A DNA stretch of 64,000 nt, from NCBI GenBank assembly GCA_963422655.1, contig OY730440.1:1426001-1490000 (forward strand). Reading direction: 5' to 3'. The DNA is from CATQHS01 sp963422655 (GTDB lineage Bacteria > Actinomycetota > Acidimicrobiia > Acidimicrobiales > Aldehydirespiratoraceae). The notes beneath the pieces are model-generated. The model did no database searches. It had not been told where the DNA came from and saw only the letters and a list, made by a program, of their open reading frames with translations. Both the position numbers and the translations under genes were made by a program. Of the stretch, positions 44,653 to 55,745 are shown in pieces (the first letter of the stretch is position 1; each line of letters begins with the position of its first letter).

Positions 44653-45996
44653 ATGGGCGAGATCGGTGACCTGCGTAGTTATATCGACACCCTGGAGGCT
44701 GTCGGCCAGCTAGCCCGAATCAATACAGCGGTTGGGCTGGAGCACGAGTTGGCTGATGTGGCCGCCTCGCTGGCTCGCACCGACACCGGCGCCGGGCTGT
44801 TCGCCAACGTCACAGGCAGCGACTGGCCCATCTTCTGCGGCGGCGTGGCCTCGCACCGGCGAGCAGCGGTGGCGCTCGGGTGCCGGATCGGTGAGATCGT
44901 TGATGTTATGGACCGGGTGCTGGACCCGGCCAACGGCATTGCCCCAGTGCCGGTAGCGGCTGCGGCATGGCACGACAACCACATGACCGGGCCCGAGCTC
45001 GATACGGCTGTCCTGCCTATCCCCACCCACAGCCGCGGCGATGGCGGTGCCTTCATCACCGGCGCGGTCACCGTAGCCAAGGACCCGATCTCGGGCCGAG
45101 GCAATCTCGGCTACAACCGCATGCTGCGGCTGGGACCGAATCGGTTCGGCTTCAACGTCAACGAATGGCGAGACGTGGGCACCTTCTGGAAGTCCCGGGC
45201 CGATCCCGACGTCGCATTCCCCATAGCGTTGGCCATCGGTCTCGATCCTGCCGTCATGATCGCGGCCGGGGTGAAGACACCGGTCGACGAGTTGTTCATC
45301 GCTGGCGCCATAAGGGGCCAAGGCATCGAGGTGTGCGAGGGCCGAACTGTCGATGTGGCTGTCCCGGCTTCGGCCGAGATCGTGATCGAGGGTTACTTGC
45401 ACCCGACCGAACGCCGGTCGGAAGGGCCGCTGGCCGAGTTCCACGGCTACCACGGCGAGCCTTGGAACAGCCCCACCTTCGAGGTGACTTGCATATCCTG
45501 GCGTAACGAACCCATCTATCAGACCATCATTCCGGGCTGGTACGAGCACATATACATCGGCAACGTGCTACCCCGTGAACCATTGCTGCGCCGGTTCGTG
45601 CGCCACTTGGACCCCGGCGCCGACGTTCACATCCCCCCGTACTCCAACGGGTTCATGGCCGTGGTCCAGATCGACCGGGACAACCCGGGCACCCCCAAGA
45701 ACCTGGCCCTGGCCGCCCTGACCGCTCATATCAACATCCGAAACGTGATCGTGGTCGACCGTGACATCAATATCCACGAACCGTCGGAGATCCAATGGGC
45801 TCTGACCAACCGGGTCCACTGGCTTGATGACGTATTCACGGTTCCGGGTGCACAAGGCCACGAGATGGACCCGGTAGCCGACCAGCGGGGCGTGAGTACC
45901 AAGGTCGGTATCGACGCCACTTACAAGCGGGAACGCCGAGAATACGGTCAGCGGGTTTCGTACCCGGTCGTGGATCTCAGCACCTACCTGAGCTGA
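44653..45996 (+). CDS. UbiD family decarboxylase
   Basis: A 447-residue enzyme of the UbiD family, which uses prenylated FMN for reversible decarboxylation of aromatic or alpha,beta-unsaturated acids. Features: N-terminal LRSYIDTLEAVGQLARI, the central GNLGYNRMLRLGPNRFGF, and SEGPLAEFHGYHGEPW with the family acidic residue, followed by NPGTPKNLALAALTAH. No UbiX prenyltransferase or UbiD-like partner is nearby, so prenyl-FMN must come from elsewhere. The substrate is unknown. The 3' end overlaps the converging nurA-like gene by 20 bp. Confidence 0.88.
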   Translation: MGEIGDLRSYIDTLEAVGQLARINTAVGLEHELADVAASLARTDTGAGLFANVTGSDWPIFCGGVASHRRAAVALGCRIGEIVDVMDRVLDPANGIAPVPVAAAAWHDNHMTGPELDTAVLPIPTHSRGDGGAFITGAVTVAKDPISGRGNLGYNRMLRLGPNRFGFNVNEWRDVGTFWKSRADPDVAFPIALAIGLDPAVMIAAGVKTPVDELFIAGAIRGQGIEVCEGRTVDVAVPASAEIVIEGYLHPTERRSEGPLAEFHGYHGEPWNSPTFEVTCISWRNEPIYQTIIPGWYEHIYIGNVLPREPLLRRFVRHLDPGADVHIPPYSNGFMAVVQIDRDNPGTPKNLALAALTAHINIRNVIVVDRDINIHEPSEIQWALTNRVHWLDDVFTVPGAQGHEMDPVADQRGVSTKVGIDATYKRERREYGQRVSYPVVDLSTYLS

Positions 45997-46924
45997 AGTC
46001 CCCGACGGATACGATCCGCAGGGCCCGCTCCAGCAGTTGCCGGTCACCGAGGCGGTTACGGAGGTGGCGTTCGAGGCCGGCGATGGGGTAGAGGTTCTGG
46101 GGGGCGCGGCTTTCCTTGTGGGGTTCGCTGGAGTACTTCGGTAGCGCCGCGGTCAACCGATCGGCCCTGTTGGTAGCCTCGGCTGCGTTACCCACGCCCG
46201 GCAGCTCGATACGGATCACCCCTGACAGCGGATGGGAAATCGGCCCCGGCAAACGGCTGTACAAGGACCACCGGGTGAACCCACCGGCATGGATGAGAAA
46301 GACCGGTGTCCGTTGCCCGGGCTCCAAACAGTAGAGCACCGCCTGCTGCTGATCGGGTAGATACTGCACCTTTTGGGTCTTCACGTAGCCGGCACCGTTA
46401 GGTTGGTTCCGGCCGCGGAGCGGGCCATCGAACACGACGACGTCGGCACCTTTATCGGTGAGTGATGCCTCCAATGCTGACATCTGCTCGTGCACACCTA
46501 CGTAGAGGCTTTCATCGGTGTCGTCGGCTACCGGGTGGAATTCGTAGATGCCGTGTCGGGTCATGATCGAACCGGCACCACCATCGTTATCGGCTGAGGC
46601 TAGCACAACTCGTCGGCTCTCGGCCCTGATGATCTCGGCCCGGTCGCCGTCACAGCGCACCATCCCGGCCGCAACCGAAGCGCAAACGCCGGGTCGAACC
46701 TTCCCACCGTCGGTGGTGATCCAGATGCGAGCGTCTATCCTACGCACCCCATCGATGAAACCAACCGATTCGAAAGGGTCCATGTCGCCGGGAGTGATCG
46801 GCGTCCAGTCACCGCCAGCCTGCTCGACATCGATGTCGATATCGCCTGTGGAAGGTTCAAGTTGGGTTACATCGGCACCGACCCCGTAGTCGGGGTCCCA
46901 GGTATCGACGGCAAAACGTATCAC
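45977..46924 (-). CDS. NurA-domain nuclease-like protein
   Basis: A 315-residue protein resembling bacterial NurA partners of HerA. Seen: FAVDTWDPDYG at the N-terminus, GFIDGVRRIDARIWI (about 53-67), VVFDGPLRG (about 166-174) and HKESRAPQNLYPIAGLERHL near the C-terminus. The Asp of IDGVRR and of FDGPL fit metal ligands of the NurA fold. NurA is a 5'-3' nuclease loaded by the HerA motor for DNA end resection. Its start overlaps the sbcC remnant by ATGA, and herA lies upstream in the same direction, giving the order herA-sbcD-sbcC-nurA known from archaea. Naming rests on motif memory and context. Confidence 0.7.
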   Translation of the reverse strand: MIRFAVDTWDPDYGVGADVTQLEPSTGDIDIDVEQAGGDWTPITPGDMDPFESVGFIDGVRRIDARIWITTDGGKVRPGVCASVAAGMVRCDGDRAEIIRAESRRVVLASADNDGGAGSIMTRHGIYEFHPVADDTDESLYVGVHEQMSALEASLTDKGADVVVFDGPLRGRNQPNGAGYVKTQKVQYLPDQQQAVLYCLEPGQRTPVFLIHAGGFTRWSLYSRLPGPISHPLSGVIRIELPGVGNAAEATNRADRLTAALPKYSSEPHKESRAPQNLYPIAGLERHLRNRLGDRQLLERALRIVSVGDFSSGRC

Positions 46925-48063
46925 ACCTCAACTCGTTCAACCGTTGAGGAGGTGGCGTTCTTGACCACCTCGAACCGAACCGGCATACGGTCGGCCAGAT
47001 CACGGATGTGGGTGATGATGCCGACCATGCGACCGGTGGAGCCAAGCTCCTCGATGGCTGATGCAACCACGTCGAGAGTCTCGGGATCGAGCGTACCGAA
47101 CCCTTCGTCGAGGAAGATCGAACCGAGTTGTGGTGATCCATCCTGGGCGAACTCGGCGACGTTGTCGGCCAGCGCCAATGCCAGCGACAGTGACGCCAGG
47201 AAGGTTTCACCGCCCGAGAGGGTGCGAGTGTCGCGGACCTCGTCGGCATTGCGGTGATCCTGGATACTGAGCTCGGCCTTCCGGGCGATCAACGAGTACT
47301 GACCACCGGATAGCTCATATAACCGTTCAGTGGCCGTACCAGCGAGATCGACCATGGCCTCTTCCATGAGCCACCGTTCGAACCTGTTCGTATGCAACAG
47401 CCGGCCCAGTTCGCGAGCGACCTCGCCCTCACTTCCAAGGCCGGTGACTTTGGCCCGTATGGCGTCGAGTTCTGCGCGTCGGGCCCGGGCTTGCTCAAGA
47501 TCGGACCGGGCTCGACTTTCGGCTTGGGCGATGGGCACGCGCGGGTCGGGGGCGATGTTGCCTTTGATGTGGGGTCGGCAAAGTTTCTCGACGGCCTGTC
47601 TGATTGCTGCACGTTCTTCGGTTCGCCTGCGGAGATTCTCGGCTTCGCCAGCTCGGTTGTTTTCGACGTCGGGGATCGTTGATTTAGCCCATCTTTTGAG
47701 GTCGGTCCAGTCGTCGTGCAGTGAAGCGCTGGATCCGGTGGGGGGATCTAGGTCGGCGACAGTGTCTCGAGCCTGGATGTAGCTTTCACGGAGCTCGGTT
47801 TCGTGTCGGCGTAGCGTTTCCAGCTCGAAGCGGTATCGGGTGGCAGTATCTTCTGCTTCGCAAGCCGCCTTCAGAGCAAGATCTCTAGCAGCGACGAGAG
47901 CTTTTACCTGATCCAGGTCGGCTGCGAGCTGGACCTCGGTCGGTGCGCCATCGAGTTCTTCGTCGATCTCAGACAGCAGTTGCTCAGTATTGGTCAAGTT
48001 AGCGGTGGCTTGCGTGCAACGGTCTCGAGCCTGGATGTAGCTTTCACGGAGCTCGGTTTCGTG
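46921..48063 (-). pseudogene. sbcC: C-terminal part of sbcC (Rad50-like ATPase), N-terminus deleted
   Basis: The frame holds the end of the coiled coil and the C-terminal ATPase lobe: YELSGGQYSLIARKAEL, the signature TRTLSGGETFLASLSLALAL, Walker B SIFLDEGFGTLD and the His of GIITHIRDLADR. The N-terminal lobe with Walker A is missing, and about 390 codons remain of a protein usually near 1000. A TTG at 47997 overlapping the sbcD stop could initiate, but the sbcC frame is open further, to about 48063. A 42-bp segment encoding HETELRESYIQARD occurs twice in the frame. Without Walker A it cannot form a normal ATPase. Confidence 0.85.
47764..47805. repeat. 42-bp direct repeat, copy 1 (pair at 48022-48063)
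   Basis: An identical 42-bp sequence recurs 258 bp away at 48022-48063, both in the sbcC reading frame. The second copy abuts the sbcD breakpoint, so it is either an older internal duplication of the coiled coil or was copied during the deletion event. Confidence 0.95.
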
Positions 48064-48266
48064 AGTAACGCCCGGTAGACGATTTCCTCACTCTCCGGGC
48101 TGGGCCCGGCCGTCTCGAAGATATCTCCGGCTACGAGCACCAAGTCGACCTCGCGGTCGGTAGCTATACCGGCGATCTCGGTCAGTACGGCACGGTGTTC
48201 ATCGGCGCGGCTGCGGCCCCGGATGGTCTTGCCGACGTGCCAATCGCTGGTGTGGAGCAACCTCAT
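47994..48266 (-). pseudogene. sbcD: N-terminal fragment of sbcD (Mre11-like nuclease)
   Basis: The first about 70 residues are a normal SbcD start: MRLLHTSDWHVGKTIRG with the metal motif DxH, then VDLVLVAGDIFETAGPS with GDIF. After IVYRALL the sequence changes to out-of-frame sbcC text and stops after 90 codons. The remaining phosphoesterase motifs (GNHD, GHxH) are gone. The breakpoint is at about 48064, and roughly the last 80% of sbcD and the first 60% of sbcC are missing. The start region is triplicated. Confidence 0.88.
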
Positions 48267-48308
48267 CCGCTGGTGTGGAGCAACCTCATCCGCTGGTGTG
48301 GAGCAACC

Positions 48309-48312
<4 letters not shown>
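48244..48312 (-). repeat. 23-bp tandem triplication of the sbcD start codon region
   Basis: Three identical 23-bp units beginning with GATGAGGTTGCTCC on the minus strand. The ATG codons fall at 48312, 48289 and 48266. The first two copies read MRLLHTSG and stop with a TGA overlapping the next ATG, while only the third leads into SbcD. The first ATG overlaps the herA stop (ATGA). Confidence 0.96.
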
Positions 48313-49958
<1,646 letters not shown>

Positions 49959-50022
49959 CCAGAATTCCAGTGGCGTGGCATCCTCGGTGCCCAGAACTCG
50001 ACCTACGACATTCGCGGCGCCT

Positions 50023-51006
50023 TTACCCCTGAGACTCCTCGAACAGGGCGGCGGTGTGCTCGATCATCTCGGCCGCTCCGTGGTGGCTCAGGATAGGAAG
50101 TTGGAACTCGTCTATGCCGTGCTCGTCCATGAGCATGTTCAGCTCGGCTGTTGCCTCGGCCGGTGATCCGATGATGATGAAGTGGGGAATCCACTCATCG
50201 CGAACCAGCTGAGAAGCCGCAGCCGGCCCTCCGAGGGCGAGAGCCTCACGGATGGCGGTCACATCCGCGCCGGTCATCCCGATCATCTGCTGTACCCGAG
50301 GCGGGTTGTCCACCAAGCGGAAGGTCAACTGCCGACGGCATTCCTCCAGCTCGGCATCGGTATTGGCCACCAACGTGCAGTACGTGATCAGGAAATCCCG
50401 GCCCGACCGCCCTGCCCCGGCCCGCAGAACCGTTACCGCCTCACCGAGGAGCTCCTTGTGGACGTAGCTGAGGGTGAAGCCATCGGCGACCTCGGCTCCC
50501 AGGGCCGTCATCTTGGGCCCTCGTCCGGCCAGAATGATCTCCATGTCGGCTCGTCCGTAGCCGAGACGGGCTCGGTCGAACGTGACGGGACCGGGTCCCT
50601 CGGTCGTCACCATCTCGCCCGCGAAGAGTCGCCGCAGAGCGCTCACCGTCTCCCGCACTGCGGTTAAGGGACGGTGGCGCCCGATGGCGAGAGGATCGAG
50701 AGTCAGCCCGCCGCCCGCCCCCAGACCCAGAAAGGCCCGACCCCCGCTCAGCTCGTCGATGGTGGCGATAGCGGTGGCAGTGGCTCCGGGGTGACGGACG
50801 TAGGGGTTGGTGATGCCGGGACCGAGCCGTATCGAGCTGGTACGGCTGGCGATGGCGGCCAGCGTCACGTAAACGTCACGGGTGACCAGCCCTTCGTCGT
50901 ACACCCAGCACCGTGTGTAGCCGAGCTGTTCGGCCCGTATCGCCAGCTCGACCACTTCGCCAACCGGCCAGTGCGGCATGATGTTCACGCTCACGGGGAT
51001 GGTCAC
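50023..51006 (-). CDS. LLM class flavin/F420-dependent oxidoreductase
   Basis: A 327-residue luciferase-like monooxygenase-fold protein. Landmarks: VVELAIRAEQLGYTRCWVYD, IRLGPGITNPYVRHP, IDELSGGRAFLGLGAGGG and MEIILAGRGPKMTALGAEVADG. It is only distantly similar to the LLM protein at 7876-8880, so it is not a recent duplicate. The GTG start overlaps the stop of the CrtI-like gene (GTGA). The stop lies just before the herA start region, so the three genes may share a transcript. Whether it uses FMN or F420 cannot be read; the style suggests F420 (methylene-tetrahydromethanopterin-reductase-like). Confidence 0.86.
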   Translation of the reverse strand: MTIPVSVNIMPHWPVGEVVELAIRAEQLGYTRCWVYDEGLVTRDVYVTLAAIASRTSSIRLGPGITNPYVRHPGATATAIATIDELSGGRAFLGLGAGGGLTLDPLAIGRHRPLTAVRETVSALRRLFAGEMVTTEGPGPVTFDRARLGYGRADMEIILAGRGPKMTALGAEVADGFTLSYVHKELLGEAVTVLRAGAGRSGRDFLITYCTLVANTDAELEECRRQLTFRLVDNPPRVQQMIGMTGADVTAIREALALGGPAAASQLVRDEWIPHFIIIGSPAEATAELNMLMDEHGIDEFQLPILSHHGAAEMIEHTAALFEESQG

Positions 51007-52619
51007 GACCCGGCCCCGGTTCGAATGCCGACGGGATGGCTGAGGATCGACCGTCGGCGGCCGTGTAGGTCCCGGGCTACCACATCGGCCACGTTACGGC
51101 CCGACGCGCCCAGGATGCCGGCCCCGGGGTATGTCCCGGCGCCGCAGAGGTAGAGCCCTCGCACCGGAGTTCGGTAGCGGGTCAGCTCCCGCTGCTGTCC
51201 GAACAGCACCCCCAGGGGCGACACCCCGTAGGACGGAGTATGACCCCGGGCCATGGCCAGCTCCCGTTCGTAGCGGTCCGGGGTCATGGCCCGCCAATCG
51301 ACGACGCTGTCCAGGCCCGGCCCATCTACCAGCTCGGCCCACAATTCGAGCCACCGCCGGGGTTCGTGAGACCGGGGCCATCCACCGGCCAGCGAATACG
51401 GCGTGAACAGCACCTCAATGCTGAGCACGTGGCGGTCGGCGCCCATGGCCATATCGGGGTCGAGCACCGAAGGCACGTTCACGAACATGGTGGGGCGGTC
51501 CGCCACCCGACCCTCGGCCCGCAGCGCGTGGGCTTTGATCAGATCGTCGAGACTAGGCAGGATCGTCATGGTGGGGCTGAGGATGTCGAGGCCGGGGTGA
51601 GCGGCTTCGAGCTGGTCGGCCACCCGGTAACGGGGCGGGGCCGACAGCACCGCGTCCACTTTGGACTCATAACCCTCGCCGGGGGGTCGATTCCTCCAGC
51701 GACGGGCCGTCCGCCGGGCTGCCGCCGGGGTGCCGTCGATCCACTCGACCATGACCGGGTGAGGATCGCAGGCCGCCACCACCGTCGAAGCGGTCAGTTC
51801 CGAGCCGTCCGTCAGTCGTACCCCCCGAACCCGGCCGTCATGCACCATGAGCCGCTGGATGGCGGCATCGCAGCGGACCCGGCCACCGGACGACTCCAGG
51901 CAAGCCCGGGTGGCGTCGGTGAGGGCACCACTGCCGCCCCGGGGCCGCCCCACCCGCACCAGATGGCGGATGGCGTAAGCCACTGCCCCCAGCCCCGTAC
52001 CCGGGGTGTCGGGCCGGATCCCCCAAACGGTCGGGCCGGTGGTTATGGCCGGCATAGCCAGGTGCCAGTCGTCGAAGTACTCCATCAAGACGTCGAGGAG
52101 ACTGCGACGGCTCCAATCGAACAGCCGACGAACCCCCCGGCCCCGGTAGCGCCAGGTGCCGGTCAGGAAACGAGCTGCCGACGGTGGGGTACGAGCCATC
52201 TCCAAGACCAGTTCGGCCACGGGCATGGCGTCGGCCAGGTATCGGCGGTAGCCGTCGACCTGATCGGGGTGGGAGACGGCCAGGCTGTCCAGCATCTCTT
52301 CGGTGGAGTGGAAGAAGACCACAGGTGGGGTTCCGTCATGGAACACGCTGATACCGCTGGCGGTGGGTTCGAGATATGCCAGCCCGTGATCGGCCAATTT
52401 CAGCTCGTCGATGACGGGCATGGCTCGGATCATGGTGTGGTCGCAGTTGCAGATGTTGAAACGGACGCCGAGGTCCTCGACGGTGGCGGCGCAACCGCCG
52501 ACATGGGGCTGGGCTTCAACGACCAGGGTGTCGATGCCGGCCCGGGCCAGGTAAGCGGCACAGATCAGGCCGTTGTGGCCTCCGCCCACGACAATCACGT
52601 CGGCTCCGGGTTCGTTCAC
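51003..52619 (-). CDS. Phytoene-desaturase-like FAD/NAD(P) oxidoreductase
   Basis: A 538-residue flavoprotein of the CrtI/amine oxidase superfamily. The N-terminal dinucleotide motif is VIVVGGGHNGLICAAYLARAG with the downstream acidic VVEA. Mid-protein it has GGSGALTDATRACLESSGGRV, typical of CrtI relatives, and the C-terminal FAD motif YLCGAGTYPGAGILGASGRN. The role may be carotenoid or other isoprenoid oxidation, but no crt genes are nearby. GTG 52619 is chosen because the dinucleotide fold starts nine residues later; a longer in-frame extension exists but would run into the divergent protease promoter and is low-complexity. Confidence 0.85.
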   Translation of the reverse strand: MNEPGADVIVVGGGHNGLICAAYLARAGIDTLVVEAQPHVGGCAATVEDLGVRFNICNCDHTMIRAMPVIDELKLADHGLAYLEPTASGISVFHDGTPPVVFFHSTEEMLDSLAVSHPDQVDGYRRYLADAMPVAELVLEMARTPPSAARFLTGTWRYRGRGVRRLFDWSRRSLLDVLMEYFDDWHLAMPAITTGPTVWGIRPDTPGTGLGAVAYAIRHLVRVGRPRGGSGALTDATRACLESSGGRVRCDAAIQRLMVHDGRVRGVRLTDGSELTASTVVAACDPHPVMVEWIDGTPAAARRTARRWRNRPPGEGYESKVDAVLSAPPRYRVADQLEAAHPGLDILSPTMTILPSLDDLIKAHALRAEGRVADRPTMFVNVPSVLDPDMAMGADRHVLSIEVLFTPYSLAGGWPRSHEPRRWLELWAELVDGPGLDSVVDWRAMTPDRYERELAMARGHTPSYGVSPLGVLFGQQRELTRYRTPVRGLYLCGAGTYPGAGILGASGRNVADVVARDLHGRRRSILSHPVGIRTGAGS

Positions 52620-52826
52620 CTGCGGCTGCTTCTTCTGCCTCTCGGCATTTTCTTCTCGTCTTTGTTCTTCGTTTTTCCGGTTCAGGATCTCAAGGTACCG
52701 GAGACTGGCCTTCGGACCCTTAGGTCCGGCCCGTTCTGGCGTTCGGGGCAGGTGTGTAGTACAGTACCGGGGATTGAAAACGATGAAGACCGCTGACTTT
52801 TGTCGGTGGGTGATAAGGGGGGGGCC
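52620..52826. promoter_or_regulatory. Divergent intergenic region between CrtI-like gene and protease H
   Basis: About 200 bp. The first half is T/C-rich on the plus strand (repeated ttcttct and tcgtctt). The second half holds ccttcggacccttaggtccg, a short imperfect palindrome, and a run of seven G at about 52817-52823 acting as Shine-Dalgarno for the GTG at 52827. No convincing -35/-10 pair was found. Confidence 0.4.
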
Positions 52827-55625
52827 GTGCTGAAGAGCAGGGTGAATCTGATTGCTGTACTGGCTGTGTCGTTGGTAGTTGGGGTGTGGTCGTTGACGGA
52901 GTCGGTTGCGGCTCAATCCGGCTCTGGCGAGCTGGATGATCAGGTGGTGGAGTTCTACGCGCTTGATTTTTCGGTGTCGGAGGAAGAGGCCCGGCGGCGT
53001 TTGGGGCGTATCGGACCTCTTCATGTGATCATGGCTTCGATCAGGGATCTCGAGGATTCAAGGGTGGCTGGATGGGGATTCGATCACAGCGTTGATTTCG
53101 GGGCTTGGGTCTGGTTGACCGGTGAGCGGCCCCCGGGTGAGGCTGCGGCCCGGATCGCGGCCGCTCATGGTGATATCGAAATCCGCACCGGTGCCGCTCA
53201 TACTTATGCGGAGTTGAGGGCTGCTCAAGATCGGTTCAATGCCGATTCGGTAGGGCAGCCGATCGGGAATCCTCAGGCGGGAACGAAAATCTCCGACGCA
53301 GTGGTTTTTACCGGTATCAGCATGGATACCAACAGCGTCAAGATCGGTATGGACCTCGCCTTAGCGGATGGGGTCGATCAAAGGGTAACACGAGCAGCGC
53401 CAGAGCCAGTGTCAGATGAGGATTTTGAGGCTGAGGCGTCCTCGCTGAGCGATGTGTTACGGGACCACATCGAGGTAGCGGTTGAGGTGGTCGACGTGGA
53501 AAGGTTCGGCCCTGACGCCGATTTCGTCGGTGGGGGCGCAATAGGCGGATGCACAGCCGGGTTCGCTGTAAAACGGAAAGGGGGCGACTATGGGATAATC
53601 ACCGCCGGCCATTGTGATAATGATCTGCTCATGGAGGGTGTGCGACTTCCTTATGTGTATGGATGGGCAAGCGATACTGCAGATGCGCAATTTCACCGGG
53701 TTCCAGCCGGTTCATCTCACCAACTTTTAGCCGACTACAAGTGCTCTGACATAGGGAAAAGATGCGATGTCACTGGTGTCATCGCTCGAAGTGATATGAT
53801 GGGTAGATATGTGTGTCGTTATGGACGTGTGAGTGCTTTGTCTTGTGCTGTAGTCAAGGACATCAATTATCAACTGGAGAAAGGGTACTGCCTGGATTCA
53901 GACAATGGCGAGCCTATCGACTGCCAAGCAGTATTCGTATCGGCGGAGGGCCGGAATCTCAAAGGATGTCCAGGTGACAGCGGCGGGCCTGTGCACGATG
54001 CTTCAGGTGTTGCTTACGGTATCCATTGGGGAGGCGATGCACCGTGTAAGAGGGGCGAGAGGCACAAGAACCCCTATATGATCTTCTCTGCCATCGGAGA
54101 GGTAGAAGACTTCCTCGACGTCGAAGTGTTGACCGAGGAAACCGAGAGGTCGTATCCGGTTGTCGAGGATCCACCTGCGCCTGCTGCTCCTAGCGCTCTT
54201 CGGGGTGTTGCTGATTCTGGTGGGGTATCGTTATCTTGGACTGAACCGAGTGGTGATGTAGCCGGATATATTGTGCATCGTCGAATGGCAGTGCCTGGCC
54301 AAGTCTATGATGGGATAGCTATAATAAGGCAGCGACCTGCTGATCATGATCTTAGAATTTCTTATCATGATCCTGTGGCTGGATATTATCCTAGGGCTGG
54401 GCTGACTCCGGGGATGAAGTATCATTACCGGGTGCAAGCGTTCAATAGCATCGGCGTGACAAGCGACTGGCGTTCAGGTTCCAACTCTGTGAGCGTAACT
54501 ACTGTGGCGCCTCAGAATATCCGAGCTGTTACTGATTCCGATGCGATTTCAGTGTCCTGGACTGCAGCGAAAGGTGACTTCGACACCTATGCCGTGTATC
54601 GTCGGGCCGCAGTGAAAGGCCAGGCCTACGCTCAGATAGCCAGGACCAAGAAGACCTCCTATCATGACCCTGTGGCTGGATTGACTCCCGGTGTAGAGTA
54701 CTACTATCGGGTCAAAGCAGTAACCAAAGCAGGTATACAGGGCAGCTGGGGTTCAGGATCCAACTACGCCTCAGCAACCACCATAGCCCCTCAGGGCATC
54801 CGAGCTGTTGTCGAGTCGGATCAAGTATCGGTGTCCTGGACAGTACCGAAGGGTAAAGTATCCACCTATGCTGTATATCGTCGGGCCGCAGTGAAAGGCC
54901 AGGCCTACGCTCAGATAGCCAGGACCAAGAAGACCTCCTATTATGACCCTGTGGCTGGATTGACTCCCGGTGTGGAGTATTACTATCGGGTCAAAGCAGT
55001 CAACAAGGCAAGCGTACAGGGCAGCTGGGGTTCAGGATCCAACTACGCCTCAGCAACCACCATAGCCCCTCAGAATATCCGAGCTGTTGTCGAGTCGGAT
55101 CAAGTATCGGTGTCCTGGACAGTACCGAAGGGTAAAGTATCCACCTATGCTGTATATCGTCGGGCCGCAGTGAAAGGCCAGGCCTACGCTCAGATAGCCA
55201 GGACCACGAAGACCTCCTATTATGACCCTGTGGCTAGATTGACTCCCGGTGTGGAGTATTACTATCGGGTCAAAGCAGTCAACAAGGCAAGCGTACAGGG
55301 CAGCTGGGGTTCAGGATCCAACTACGCCTCAGCAACCACCATAGCCCCTCAGGGCATCCGAGCTGTTGTCGAGTCGGATCAAGTATCGGTGTCCTGGACA
55401 GTACCGAAGGGTGACTTCGACACCTATGCCGTGTATCGTCGGGCCGCAGTGAAAGGCCAGGCCTACGCTCAGATAGCCAGGACCACGAAGACCTCCTATT
55501 ATGACCCTGTGGCTAGATTGACTCCCGGTGTGGAGTATTACTATCGGGTCAAAGCAGTCAACAAGGCAAGCGTACAGGGCAGCTGGGGTTCAGGATCCAA
55601 CTACGCCTCAGTGAACATACAGTGA
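52827..55625 (+). CDS. Trypsin-like protease with Fn3 repeats, dispersed copy H
   Basis: A 932-residue relative of the array proteases, on the opposite strand and 9 kb away. Signal peptide with basic n-region (LKSR), then the propeptide (DFSVSEEEARRRLGRI, GWGFDHSVDFGAWVWLTG). The protease domain has IITAGHC, ADAQFHR and PGDSGGP; the RSRR motif of the array copies is absent. About five Fn3 domains follow, the last four being 93-residue units with almost identical DNA. Unlike the array copies it has a Shine-Dalgarno (G7) before GTG 52827, a normal signal peptide and a single Ala/Pro linker. It is probably the more ancestral form or a separate lineage. Confidence 0.9.
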   Translation: MLKSRVNLIAVLAVSLVVGVWSLTESVAAQSGSGELDDQVVEFYALDFSVSEEEARRRLGRIGPLHVIMASIRDLEDSRVAGWGFDHSVDFGAWVWLTGERPPGEAAARIAAAHGDIEIRTGAAHTYAELRAAQDRFNADSVGQPIGNPQAGTKISDAVVFTGISMDTNSVKIGMDLALADGVDQRVTRAAPEPVSDEDFEAEASSLSDVLRDHIEVAVEVVDVERFGPDADFVGGGAIGGCTAGFAVKRKGGDYGIITAGHCDNDLLMEGVRLPYVYGWASDTADAQFHRVPAGSSHQLLADYKCSDIGKRCDVTGVIARSDMMGRYVCRYGRVSALSCAVVKDINYQLEKGYCLDSDNGEPIDCQAVFVSAEGRNLKGCPGDSGGPVHDASGVAYGIHWGGDAPCKRGERHKNPYMIFSAIGEVEDFLDVEVLTEETERSYPVVEDPPAPAAPSALRGVADSGGVSLSWTEPSGDVAGYIVHRRMAVPGQVYDGIAIIRQRPADHDLRISYHDPVAGYYPRAGLTPGMKYHYRVQAFNSIGVTSDWRSGSNSVSVTTVAPQNIRAVTDSDAISVSWTAAKGDFDTYAVYRRAAVKGQAYAQIARTKKTSYHDPVAGLTPGVEYYYRVKAVTKAGIQGSWGSGSNYASATTIAPQGIRAVVESDQVSVSWTVPKGKVSTYAVYRRAAVKGQAYAQIARTKKTSYYDPVAGLTPGVEYYYRVKAVNKASVQGSWGSGSNYASATTIAPQNIRAVVESDQVSVSWTVPKGKVSTYAVYRRAAVKGQAYAQIARTTKTSYYDPVARLTPGVEYYYRVKAVNKASVQGSWGSGSNYASATTIAPQGIRAVVESDQVSVSWTVPKGDFDTYAVYRRAAVKGQAYAQIARTTKTSYYDPVARLTPGVEYYYRVKAVNKASVQGSWGSGSNYASVNIQ
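54507..55622 (+). repeat. 279-bp Fn3-module tandem repeat, 4 copies
   Basis: Units start at 54507, 54786, 55065 and 55344, each exactly 279 bp (93 codons). Units 2-4 differ by few bases, and variants (GKVSTY or GDFDTY; RTKKTSY or RTTKTSY; GLTPG or RLTPG) alternate between units. This near-identity implies recent amplification by recombination or slippage. Confidence 0.95.
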
Positions 55626-55745
55626 CAATCGACTCCGACCTCTGGGTTCCTTGGACTGACACGAATCCTCATCACATCCCAGCACCGGAGGCCATCCGGC
55701 CCGGGCTGGATACCGAAAGTCCCCAAGACTACATGGTGAACCTGG

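Noticed and set aside
47985..47999. Link between the TTGACCAATACTGA sequence in sbcC and the 18-bp repeat at 7672-7750, which contains TTGACCAACACTGA
   Set aside because: The similarity is 13 of 14 bases but isolated, and the sbcC sequence is normal coiled-coil coding; probably chance.
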